A stretch of 64,000 nt of DNA from Prevotella sp. (lineage in GTDB: Bacteria; Bacteroidota; Bacteroidia; Bacteroidales; Bacteroidaceae). Below, piece by piece: positions 42,287-49,777 of this stretch (the first letter of the stretch is position 1; every line of letters begins with the position of its first letter). The notes beneath the pieces are model-generated. The model had not been told where the DNA came from. It searched no databases and worked only from the letters and a program-made list of their open reading frames with translations. Location of the stretch: NCBI GenBank assembly GCA_017619445.1, contig JAFZSI010000009.1:1-64000 (forward strand). Reading direction: 5' to 3'. The translations under genes and the position numbers were made by a program.

Positions 42287-44671
42287 CTATTGTTTCATCA
42301 AGTTCAGTTTGTGCTGTGGTGTGAGTGCCTTGGTGGTTTTCTCGGTCAGCTGGGTGAGGTTGGCGGTGGCGGTGCCGCGAATGTCACGGCTGTTGGCACC
42401 AACGCAGAAGGTGTAGTTGCCAGCCTCTACCAGCCACTGGTTGTTCTGCTCGTCATACGATGCCAGGTCGCGTTTCTGCATCTTCATGGTGAGTGTCTGG
42501 CTCTCGCCGGGGCGCAGCTCGCGCGTCTTTCCGAAAGTCTTGAGCTCGTGCTCAGGCTTCTGCAACGTGCCCTTAGGAGCCTTGACATAAACCTGTGCCA
42601 CCTCTTTGCCGCTTCTGCTACCTGTGTTTTTGATGCTAACGCTGACGGTGATGTCGTTGCCGCTTACTTTCACGGTTGGCTTGCCATACTCGAAGGTTGT
42701 GTAGCTCAGGCCGAACCCGAAGGGGAATGTCACATCGCGTTTGAACGTGTCGAAGAAGCGGTAGCCCACATAGATGTCCTCTTCGTGGTTGGTGAAGTCA
42801 TAGTTTTGCACCTCCCTGCCTCCGGCCTTTATCTCGTTGTAGGTGTAGAGGTCAATGGAGCCGGGATAGTTCTTGGTGGAAGCATGGTCGGCTGCTGCGA
42901 TGGGCCAGGTCATGGTCAGCTTGCCGCTGGGGTTGGCTTTGCCTGTGAGTACGTCGGCCACCGAGTTGCCGCCTTCCATTCCAGGCTGCCAGGCCACGAG
43001 AATGGCGTCGGGATAGCCGCTCCACGAAGCAGTTTCCACCACCGAGCCACTGTTGATGATTACCACAACGGGCTTGCCCTGTGCATGGAAGGTGTTGCAC
43101 ACGTCGAAAATCATCTGACGCTCGTCTTGGGTGAGGTTGAACTCGCCCTCAATGTCGCGGTCAACACCCTCGCCAGCCTGACGGCCGATGGTGACGATGG
43201 CCGCGTCGGCGGCCTTCACCTCGTTGTTGATACATATTGAGCTGATGGCAATCTCGGGATATTTCTGCTGGCCGAACATTTCCTGCTGATACCACTTTGC
43301 GGGATGGCGGTCGGCCTGGAACTTCACCTTTGCGTAGTCCAGATATTTGCGGTAGATGTTGGTGAGTGTTTCCGACGAGCTGATGCCCGCATTCTTCAGT
43401 CCCTCCACCATATCTACTACGTAGGGCGGATGCACACAGCCCGAGCCAGTGCCACCGGAGAAGAAATCGTAGCTGTTCTCGCCAAACAGGGCCACGGTCT
43501 TGATGGTTGGGTGCTGGGTGTTGGATGTTGAGGCTTGGGTGTTCCACGGCAATGTGCCGTTGTTCTTGATGAGCACCATACCCTCGTTGGCTGCCTGACG
43601 GGTGATGACTGCGTGCGCCTTCAGGTCAGGTTTGTTGGTTGCCGGATAGTGGCGGAAGCTGGGTGTTTTAACGATATACTCGAGCATTCTGCGCACGTTG
43701 CGGTCCACATCCTTGATGTCGAGCTGTCCGTTCTTCACGCCCTCAATGATTTCCTTCACCTGCGAGGGATGGCCAGGCTCCATGAGGTCGTTGCCTGCAT
43801 GAACCTCGTCAATGGTGCGCAGTCCCTTGCGTATGCCAATCCAGTCGGTCATCACCATGCCCTTGTATCCCCAGTCCTCGCGCAGGATTTTGGTCAGCAA
43901 ATCGAGGTTTCCCATGGAGAACAAGCCGTTGATGCGGTTGTAGGACGACATGATGGTCCACGGACTGCTTTCGCGCACGGCAATCTCGAAGCCTCTGAGG
44001 TAGAGTTCTCTTGCTGCGCGTTCGCTCAGACGCTCATCGGTGCTGGTGCGGTTGGTCTCCTGCGAGTTCACGGCAAAGTGTTTGGCACTTACACCCACGC
44101 CCTGGCTCTGCACACCGCGAATATAGGCTGCTGCAATCTTGCCTGTGAGCAGCGGATCCTCGCTATAGTACTCGAAATTGCGCCCACAGAGCGGGTTGCG
44201 GTGCAGGTTCATGCCCGGTCCTAAGATGACATCGCAGCGGTATTCCATGGTTTCGTTGCCAATGGCCTGTCCTATCTTTTCCAAAAGGTCGGTATTCCAG
44301 GTTGAGGCTAAGCAAGTGCCGATAGGAAACGCCGTGGCATAGTAGGTGTTGGTGTCGTTTTTGCGAATGGGGTTGATGCGCACGCCAGCGGGGCCGTCGG
44401 TGAGGATTGTGGCGGGGATGCCCAGTCGCGGAATGGCCGCCGTGTTGCCGGCAGCGCCGTCCACCAAGTCGGCTTCGCCTCCCACTGCAGCCTGGTCACC
44501 GAAGAATGTGTTGGCTCCTCCTACGAGCAGCTTGGCTTTTTCTTCGAGTGTCATGGCGTTAAGAACTTCGTCAATGTTGTTGGCGCTGAGTTGCGGCGCG
44601 CCGGTCTGTGCCTGCAGGCCTGTTGAGCAGGCTATGGCAGCACAAAGAAGGGCTTGTTTCATGATTTTCAT
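42287..44671 (-). CDS. Secreted GH3 beta-glycosidase (beta-glucosidase/xylosidase type)
   Basis: Starting at the ATG that ends at 44671 gives 794 residues with a clear signal peptide (MKIMKQALLCAAIACSTGLQA). A start 39 bases upstream would add a polar leader. GH3 N-domain motifs include GPGMNLHRNPLCGRNFEYYSEDP and AKHFAVN. The nucleophile Asp is in GMVMTDWIG. The C-domain has the acid/base region AGEGVDRD and GFGLSYTTF. A fibronectin III-like domain closes the protein. It probably acts on beta-linked gluco- or xylo-oligosaccharides. A heptamer-type stretch (NTQASTSNTQHP, about 43500-43545) lies in frame between the two catalytic domains. Confidence 0.9.
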   Translation of the reverse strand: MKIMKQALLCAAIACSTGLQAQTGAPQLSANNIDEVLNAMTLEEKAKLLVGGANTFFGDQAAVGGEADLVDGAAGNTAAIPRLGIPATILTDGPAGVRINPIRKNDTNTYYATAFPIGTCLASTWNTDLLEKIGQAIGNETMEYRCDVILGPGMNLHRNPLCGRNFEYYSEDPLLTGKIAAAYIRGVQSQGVGVSAKHFAVNSQETNRTSTDERLSERAARELYLRGFEIAVRESSPWTIMSSYNRINGLFSMGNLDLLTKILREDWGYKGMVMTDWIGIRKGLRTIDEVHAGNDLMEPGHPSQVKEIIEGVKNGQLDIKDVDRNVRRMLEYIVKTPSFRHYPATNKPDLKAHAVITRQAANEGMVLIKNNGTLPWNTQASTSNTQHPTIKTVALFGENSYDFFSGGTGSGCVHPPYVVDMVEGLKNAGISSSETLTNIYRKYLDYAKVKFQADRHPAKWYQQEMFGQQKYPEIAISSICINNEVKAADAAIVTIGRQAGEGVDRDIEGEFNLTQDERQMIFDVCNTFHAQGKPVVVIINSGSVVETASWSGYPDAILVAWQPGMEGGNSVADVLTGKANPSGKLTMTWPIAAADHASTKNYPGSIDLYTYNEIKAGGREVQNYDFTNHEEDIYVGYRFFDTFKRDVTFPFGFGLSYTTFEYGKPTVKVSGNDITVSVSIKNTGSRSGKEVAQVYVKAPKGTLQKPEHELKTFGKTRELRPGESQTLTMKMQKRDLASYDEQNNQWLVEAGNYTFCVGANSRDIRGTATANLTQLTEKTTKALTPQHKLNLMKQ
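43500..43545. repeat. CAACACC heptamer tract inside the GH3 gene
   Basis: On the coding (minus) strand four or five units of CCAACAC/CCAGCAC/CCAACAT lie in frame in the linker between GH3 domains. The sequence is nearly the same as in parE. Confidence 0.65.
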
Positions 44672-44706
44672 GTTGTTTTTTTGTTTATGTTGGTTGTTTC
44701 TGTTTG

Positions 44707-46068
44707 TCATTGGGTTGTGCGCAGGGTGGAGATGTCAATTTTTTTGCCGAGGCGGCTTTTTGTCGAGCGAATGGCCTGCTCCGAGCAGCAGAACGAGTTG
44801 GCTTTCTGCTCATCGCTTTTGCCGTAGTGCTCCATGATGCAGAAGAAAGTCTCCTTGGGTGTCAGCGGCACGGGGCAGTTGTCTATTTGCTTTGCCAACG
44901 TCGGGTTCACCTGCCAGAGCACCTGCGTCGCCTGTCGTTCCTGTTGCTTGCCGTATTGCGAGATGTTGTTTCCGGCGATGATGTCGTAAAGCACGTCGAT
45001 ACCGGCTTTTGTCTCGGCAATGGAACCGCTGAAGATGTGGTCAATGGGCAGCGAGGCAGCGATGGCGTGCAGTTTTTCGCCCATCTGTTGACGCAGTTGC
45101 TTCATTTCCTGCTGGTGGCGGCGGTAGAGTCGCTGCTGTTTGCGGCTGTACCACCACGCCGGGAGGAACACTGCGTTGAGCAGGACGATGACGGCCAGCG
45201 AGTACCACCATTTCTGTTCGGCTTTCTCGCGCTCCGACACCTCGCGCTCGTACTGGTCCTGCACCTTGAGCAGTTGCACCTGGTCGCGCGAGCGGTCCAT
45301 CAGCTGGCTCACGTTCTCCATAAGCCGATATGCCTCCAGCGCCTTCTGGTAATTGCCCTGCTGCAGGAAGTATTCATATTGTATGCGCAGGCGGCTGTAG
45401 CTCACCTGCGTGTTGTTGCTCTCGTTGAAACGGCTGAGCAGCTGTTGTAGCTTGCCCTTGTCGCCCTGCTGCTGGTAGATGTGGCTCAGCAGCGTGAAAG
45501 CGTTGCCGAGCGAGGCCGTGTCGGTTGCCAGTTCGAGCGCCTTTGTGGCATTGATTTCGGCCTCGGCAATGCTGTCGTGCAGCAACTGGTGGTAGGCCTG
45601 GTTCTTTAGCATGGTTGACAGCTGGCTCTTGTCGGCCCATTGGCTGAGTGCCATGGCGTGCTGGTTGGTTTGGAAGGCGTGTTCGGTCTCTCCAAGCTCG
45701 TTGAGCACGTGTGCCTTGCCTATGAGCACGTCGATAACGAGGCTCTCCTTGCGCGTGGCCCATGCGTGGGGCAGTGCGTAGTCGAAGTAGATGAGGGCCA
45801 GCTGCAAGTCGCCGCTGCTGGCGTTTATCCACCCGATGTGTTGAAACACACGGCAGGCTTTCTGGTGGTCGGTCTGCGGTGTGATGGCCTGCTCGGCCTC
45901 TTTCAGGCTCAGCATGGCCGCAGTCAGGTCGTGGCGTTCCAAGTGTGCCATGCCCTCGTCCAACAATCGGCCCACCAGTTGGTCGGACTGTGCGTTGCGG
46001 TCTTGACTACAGGCCGCTGCACAGAGCACGATGGCCAGAGCAATGAAAATGTAAGGCAGATGTCTCAC
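44707..46068 (-). CDS. Membrane-anchored TPR regulator-like protein (lipoprotein start at GTG)
   Basis: The GTG ending at 46068 gives 453 residues with a clean lipoprotein signal (MRHLPYIFIALAIVLCAAAC). The ATG 72 bases upstream would bury that signal and lies upstream of the only promoter seen. The protein contains about six TPR-like helical repeats (residues 30-290), a transmembrane segment (WWYSLAVIVLLNAVFLPAWW), a coiled-coil stretch, and a C-terminal region with CSEQAIRSTKSRLGKKI that looks like a helix-turn-helix. This architecture is common in Bacteroidales as a one-component sensor-regulator. It lies directly upstream of GH3 and the esterase and may control them. Confidence 0.75.
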   Translation of the reverse strand: MRHLPYIFIALAIVLCAAACSQDRNAQSDQLVGRLLDEGMAHLERHDLTAAMLSLKEAEQAITPQTDHQKACRVFQHIGWINASSGDLQLALIYFDYALPHAWATRKESLVIDVLIGKAHVLNELGETEHAFQTNQHAMALSQWADKSQLSTMLKNQAYHQLLHDSIAEAEINATKALELATDTASLGNAFTLLSHIYQQQGDKGKLQQLLSRFNESNNTQVSYSRLRIQYEYFLQQGNYQKALEAYRLMENVSQLMDRSRDQVQLLKVQDQYEREVSEREKAEQKWWYSLAVIVLLNAVFLPAWWYSRKQQRLYRRHQQEMKQLRQQMGEKLHAIAASLPIDHIFSGSIAETKAGIDVLYDIIAGNNISQYGKQQERQATQVLWQVNPTLAKQIDNCPVPLTPKETFFCIMEHYGKSDEQKANSFCCSEQAIRSTKSRLGKKIDISTLRTTQ

Positions 46069-46120
46069 GGTATTTCGACAGCTTTTCCTGTTGTTTTTTA
46101 AGCGTTCTCGAATGTTTTTA

Positions 46121-46128
46121 CAAAGGTA
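46121..46128 (-). promoter_or_regulatory. Promoter -7 element of the TPR regulator gene
   Basis: The minus strand reads TACCTTTG, 53 bases before the proposed GTG start. No strong -33 TTG was found. Confidence 0.45.
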
Positions 46129-46182
46129 GTTATTTTTCACGAAACAGCATTAGAAAAGAATGACTATTTTTCCTCACACGGC

Positions 46183-46395
46183 AAGAATCATTCCCAGCGT
46201 GGCAAGAACAGTTTCATGCGTGGCAAAAATATCTTCCGATTCTACGAAACGTAAATGTCTGGTTTGCGGTTGAATTTTCTAGAAAATTTCATCGTAAAGT
46301 GCAGCTTTGTGTTCGTAATTGTACGTATGGCAAAAATAAAGCATTACTTTACGATGATAACTGATAGGTTTATGGGAAAATTCTCTAGAAAATTT
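46183..46395. repeat. 21-bp-array family, copy 6 (longest)
   Basis: Two 18-bp palindromes bracket the array core: GAATTTTCTAGAAAATTT (46272-46289) and AAATTCTCTAGAAAATTT (46378-46395). Recognisable 13-bp units are AAATGTCTGGTTT (46253, 19 bases before the first palindrome), AAAGTGCAGCTTT (46296, 24 bases after it) and AAAGCATTACTTT (46338, two periods later). Upstream, GGCAAGAA-type degraded units recur at 46180, 46201 and 46222, still in 21-bp steps. Confidence 0.75.
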
Positions 46396-46507
46396 GAGTA
46401 TAACTCGCCACGTTGTTCCCATGAACCGCAAAAAGGGCATAACAACATGCCGTGCGGCTGTGTCAAAACCGCTTTCCGGAAGAATGCAACTCGCTGACAA
46501 TGAGGTT

Positions 46508-46565
46508 AAAGCCTGTTGCAGCCTGTGTCAATAGGCAGAGCCCTATTGCGCGGACAGGCTTTTTG
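46508..46565 (+). terminator. Two-tier hairpin upstream of the small RNA candidate
   Basis: AAAGCCTGT (46508-46516) pairs with ACAGGCTTT (46554-46562). An inner stem CAATAGG/CCTATTG (46529-46535 with 46542-46548) lies inside, and a T run follows. It looks like a terminator for plus-strand RNA from 46400-46500, although no gene is seen there. The TTG of the next promoter lies in its inner stem. Confidence 0.5.
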
Positions 46566-46576
46566 GCTTATATTTG
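46546..46576 (+). promoter_or_regulatory. Promoter of the small RNA candidate
   Basis: TTG at 46546-46548, 20 bases, then TATATTTG at 46569-46576. This is as good a match as any promoter in the window, but no coding region starts nearby. Confidence 0.6.
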
Positions 46577-46581
46577 CACCA

Positions 46582-46661
46582 CCAATACGCATATCTGAAA
46601 ATGCCGACCGTCGCTACGCCTGTCCCCACCTTGCGCAGATTCGGTCGGCATTTGGTTTTTT
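46582..46661 (+). ncRNA. Candidate small RNA of about 80 nt
   Basis: A promoter ending at 46576 is followed about 80 bases later by a strong terminator: AAATGCCGACCG (46599-46610) with CGGTCGGCATTT (46642-46653), then GGTTTTTT. Nothing between them is coding. The 31-base loop (46611-46641) would be the exposed region. No match to a known RNA family was recognised. It could also be a leader attenuator for gpmI, 266 bases downstream. Confidence 0.45.
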
Positions 46662-46705
46662 AACCGCTTTTATACTCTCATATTTGCTCATTCCGCAGAA
46701 AAGCC

Positions 46706-46788
46706 GTACCTTTGACTTCGTCGAAGGTACTTGCGTTCGGAAAAGCAAAGAAAAAAGTGTTTTCCTTTGGCTTTTCACTCACTAATTG
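46706..46788 (+). promoter_or_regulatory. Degenerate copy of the gpmI/ung promoter module
   Basis: TACCTTTG (46706-46713) is followed by TTCGG, an 11-bp inverted repeat (GAAAAGCAAAG with CTTTGGCTTTTC) and CACTCACTAA. The order of motifs is the same as in the better conserved copies at 46789-46863 and 49658-49731. Confidence 0.5.
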
Positions 46789-46863
46789 GATAAAATCTTC
46801 ACGCTCGGCAAAGAAAACAAGCTTTCTTTGCACTCACTTATTCAGATTTTTAGTACCTTTGCA
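46789..46863 (+). promoter_or_regulatory. Promoter module of gpmI (conserved 75-bp cassette)
   Basis: Contains CTTCACGCTCGG, the inverted repeat CAAAGAAA-ACAAGC-TTTCTTTG, CACTCACTTATTCAG, and the -7 element TACCTTTG (46854-46861). TTTG at 46827-46830 may be the -33 element, spacing 23. Nearly the same sequence precedes ung. Confidence 0.7.
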
Positions 46864-46927
46864 CTCTCTAATTGAGGCAAGTGCAAAACAGACATCAATA
46901 ACAACAAACAAAATAGGTATTTCAATT

Positions 46928-48448
46928 ATGGCAAAAAAAGCTCTGCTGATGATCCTCGACGGTTGGGGCATCGGAAAACGTGGAAAGGGTGATGTGATTT
47001 TCAACACACCGACCCCTTATCTTGATTATTTGACGGCAGTAAGCGCACACGCGCAGCTGCAGGCCTCGGGCGAGGATGTTGGACTGCCCGACGGACAGAT
47101 GGGAAACTCGGAAGTGGGCCACCTGAACATCGGTGCGGGCCGCATCGTGTATCAGGACCTGGTGAAAATCAACCGCGCCTGCCGCGACAACTCCATCATG
47201 GAGAACCCGCAGGTGAAGGCTGCCTATACATACGCCAAGGAGAATGGCAAGAAGCTGCACCTGATGGGACTGACTTCCGACGGTGGTGTGCACTCAAGCC
47301 TCGACCATCTGTTCAAACTCATTGAGGTGGGCAAGGCCTACGGCCTGAAGGACCAGACGTTCGTGCATTGCTTCATGGACGGCCGCGACACCGACCCCAA
47401 GAGTGGCAAGGGATTCATTGAGCAGGTACTGAAGGTGTGCAAAGAGAACGACGCGCACATTGCCAGCATCGTCGGACGCTTCTATGCCATGGACCGCGAC
47501 AAGCGTTGGGAGCGTGTGAAAGAGGCTTACGACCTTGTGGTTGCCGGACAGGGCAAACAGGCTACCGACATGGTGAAAGCCATGCAGGAAAGCTATGACG
47601 AAGGCGTTACCGACGAGTTTATCAAACCCATCCACAACGCTTCGGTCAACGGAATCGTGGAAGAGGGCGACGTGGTCATCTTCATCAACTTCCGCAACGA
47701 CCGCGCCAAGGAGCTGACCATCGCGCTGACTCAGGAGGATATGCCCGATGCAGGTATGAAGACCATTCCCAACCTGCAGTACTACTGCATGACTCCTTAC
47801 GATGCCAAGTTCCAGGGGCTGCACATCCTGTTCCCCAAGGAAAATGTGGAGGACACGCTGGGCGAATACCTGTCCAAGCAGGGCAAACGTCAGCTGCATA
47901 CGGCAGAGACCGAGAAGTATGCCCACGTGACATTCTTCTTCAACGGCGGACGCGAGGCTCCCTTCCAGGGCGAGGACCGAATACTGGTGGCAAGTCCCAA
48001 GGTGGCCACCTACGACCTGAAACCCGAGATGAGCGCCTACGAGGTGAAAGACAAACTGGTGGCTGCCATCAACACACAGCAGTACGACTTCATCGTGGTG
48101 AACTTTGCCAACGGCGACATGGTGGGTCATACGGGTGTCTATAACGCCATCGCAAAGGCCGTCTGGGCCGTTGACAACTGTGTGCGCGAGGTCATCGAGG
48201 CCGTGAAGAAGAACGACTACGAGGCCATCATCATTGCCGACCACGGCAATGCCGACAATGCCATCAACCCCGACGGCACACCCAACACGGCCCACTCGCT
48301 CAATCCCGTGCCGTTCATCTACGTGACCAACAACAACTCGGCCACGGTGAAGGACGGACGTCTGGCCGACGTGGCTCCCTCCATTCTCCACATCATGGGA
48401 CTGGAGCAGCCTGCCGACATGACGGGCGAGTGCCTCATTCAGGACTAA
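46928..48448 (+). CDS. gpmI: 2,3-bisphosphoglycerate-independent phosphoglycerate mutase
   Basis: From ATG 46928 the protein has 506 residues, the usual length. It interconverts 3- and 2-phosphoglycerate in glycolysis with two manganese ions. Visible motifs are ILDGWGIG (metal Asp), the phospho-acceptor Ser in [22 protein letters not shown], the FINFRNDRA segment, and [12 protein letters not shown] plus [10 protein letters not shown] for metal binding. A longer open frame begins at 46712 but crosses the promoter. The ATG chosen follows the TACCTTTG promoter by 67 bases. The foldback element 48465-48558 is downstream. Confidence 0.97.
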   Translation: MAKKALLMILDGWGIGKRGKGDVIFNTPTPYLDYLTAVSAHAQLQASGEDVGLPDGQMGNSEVGHLNIGAGRIVYQDLVKINRACRDNSIMENPQVKAAYTYAKENGKKLHLMGLTSDGGVHSSLDHLFKLIEVGKAYGLKDQTFVHCFMDGRDTDPKSGKGFIEQVLKVCKENDAHIASIVGRFYAMDRDKRWERVKEAYDLVVAGQGKQATDMVKAMQESYDEGVTDEFIKPIHNASVNGIVEEGDVVIFINFRNDRAKELTIALTQEDMPDAGMKTIPNLQYYCMTPYDAKFQGLHILFPKENVEDTLGEYLSKQGKRQLHTAETEKYAHVTFFFNGGREAPFQGEDRILVASPKVATYDLKPEMSAYEVKDKLVAAINTQQYDFIVVNFANGDMVGHTGVYNAIAKAVWAVDNCVREVIEAVKKNDYEAIIIADHGNADNAINPDGTPNTAHSLNPVPFIYVTNNNSATVKDGRLADVAPSILHIMGLEQPADMTGECLIQD

Positions 48449-48464
48449 GACCGTTTAGCTTCCT

Positions 48465-48558
48465 GTTACGAGATACGAGTTCAGAGTCATGATTAGCTTT
48501 GTGGGGTTGAACACTCCATTTAGGTGCTAATCATGACTCTGAACTCGTATCTTGTAAC
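48465..48558. repeat. 33-bp inverted repeat after gpmI
   Basis: 48465-48497 and 48526-48558 are complementary over 33 bases with one mismatch, around a 28-base loop. The arms contain GAGTTCAGAGTC, related to the AGTTCAG heptamers in GH67. The position fits a gpmI terminator but no U run follows, so it is better viewed as a foldback element. Confidence 0.85.
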
Positions 48559-48614
48559 TCTAAATCAATCAGCCCGTCAGACACTCCTCGCTTTGGGAAG
48601 GCGGGCGTGTGTTT

Positions 48615-49430
48615 TTAGTACTCTCCAAGTCCGTGTGCCAAGGTCATAAAGGTGGTGGGATAGAAATAGTCGTAGCGCCCGTCGCCGTCCTGGTCGAGCA
48701 TCCAGATTTTAAATTCTTGCTTTGAGCTTTTCACCGACGACTTAATCCACAGCTGAATGCAGTTTTCATCGGCGGTATAGCTGTATTTGTTCAGTTCCAT
48801 CTCCATGGTGACAGGCTCTGAGGGCGTGTAGCCGTTGGCGCGCGTGGCACCATTGAAGTAGGAGCGCACGGCCTGCATGTATTTCTCGTTGTACTGGCCC
48901 AACTGACCCCAGTCGGAGGCGTAGAAGTCGGCTGCGCCCGTGCTGATGTCCTTGTATTTCTTGCCGATGTAGTTAATCATGCGCTTGCACTCGTCTTTAT
49001 CCACGAAATACTGGCTAACGGAAGCTGCCATCAGCGCGGGTGCCAAGTAGGGTGTGTCGTGCAGGTCGTTCATTCCTTTTGGCAGGTGCAGGGCTTTCAG
49101 TTCTGCCAGTGTGCGGGGCAGGGCAGAGAGGGTTACTTTCACTTTTCCTACGGCTGCATTGTCGTACTGGTAGTAGTCAAACTCACCGTCGCCCACCTTG
49201 ACTGTGGTTTTCGACAGGCCGCTCTCGTCGATGGATACATCAATTAAGCGTGCGTCGCCATTGTTAGCGTTTGCCTGTGCGCCGTTTTCATTGCCGGTCA
49301 GCGCGTCGCTGATTCCTGTTACTTCCTGGGCGTTAGCGCCTTTCTTCATGCTGTCGGCGCAGCCGCTCAATGGCCCTGAGACTGCCAGGACCAGTGCTGT
49401 TGTTGAAATAAACTTGCTGATAGTGTTCAT
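48615..49430 (-). CDS. Predicted lipoprotein of unknown function
   Basis: The 271-residue protein has a lipoprotein signal (LVLAVSGPLSGC, Cys24), a low-complexity linker, and a globular domain from about residue 60 that I do not recognise. An EF-hand-like segment LDQDGDGRYDYFYP lies near the C-terminus. Glycine- and Tyr-rich parts such as YYQYDNAAVGKVKV suggest beta structure. It should be anchored in the inner or outer membrane. It has its own minus-strand promoter, TATCTTTG at 49513-49520, and is not in an operon. Confidence 0.75.
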   Translation of the reverse strand: MNTISKFISTTALVLAVSGPLSGCADSMKKGANAQEVTGISDALTGNENGAQANANNGDARLIDVSIDESGLSKTTVKVGDGEFDYYQYDNAAVGKVKVTLSALPRTLAELKALHLPKGMNDLHDTPYLAPALMAASVSQYFVDKDECKRMINYIGKKYKDISTGAADFYASDWGQLGQYNEKYMQAVRSYFNGATRANGYTPSEPVTMEMELNKYSYTADENCIQLWIKSSVKSSKQEFKIWMLDQDGDGRYDYFYPTTFMTLAHGLGEY

Positions 49431-49512
49431 TGTTTTCTGTATGGTTAATGGTTATTCTTCTTTTTTCATTTCAAGTTTGGCTTTGTGAATGCAGAATTGG
49501 CAATTGTTTTCG

Positions 49513-49520
49513 CAAAGATA
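49513..49520 (-). promoter_or_regulatory. Promoter -7 element of the lipoprotein gene
   Basis: TATCTTTG on the minus strand, 82 bases upstream of the ATG. Confidence 0.5.
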
Positions 49521-49534
49521 ACTCTTTTCTGTCT

Positions 49535-49590
49535 ATTTTGATGCTTTACGGTTGAATTTTCTACAAAATTTGGGCGTAACTCTATGCTTT
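49535..49590. repeat. 21-bp-array family, copy 7 (degenerate)
   Basis: A degraded unit ending ATGCTTT (49535-49547), then GAATTTTCTACAAAATTT 19 bases on (49554-49571), then AACTCTATGCTTT 24 bases on (49578-49590). Sequence has drifted but the 19/24 spacing is kept. Confidence 0.7.
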
Positions 49591-49657
49591 ATGGTCTGCA
49601 TTGCGGGAAATGTGCGAACAACTCGTCGTTTTTGTTTCGTGGAATGCTGATTATTTT

Positions 49658-49731
49658 GATAAAAACTTCACGCTCGGAAAAGAAAACAAGCTTTCTTTGC
49701 ACTCACTTACTCAGTTTTTTGTATTTTTGCA
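49658..49731 (+). promoter_or_regulatory. Promoter module of ung (copy of the gpmI cassette)
   Basis: About 90 percent identical by eye to 46789-46863, including CTTCACGCTCGG, the AAAGAAA-ACAAGC-TTTCTTT inverted repeat and CACTCACTTACTCAG. The -7 element is TATTTTTG (49722-49729). Confidence 0.7.
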
Positions 49732-49777
49732 AGCAAATGTTGCAACCAACCGTAAACAATTCACAGTTATTTATTTG

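Noticed and set aside
46712-46927. N-terminal extension of gpmI from an in-frame start at 46712
   Set aside because: The stretch contains the promoter cassette and TACCTTTG element. GpmI proteins begin at the conserved [12 protein letters not shown], which follows ATG 46928.
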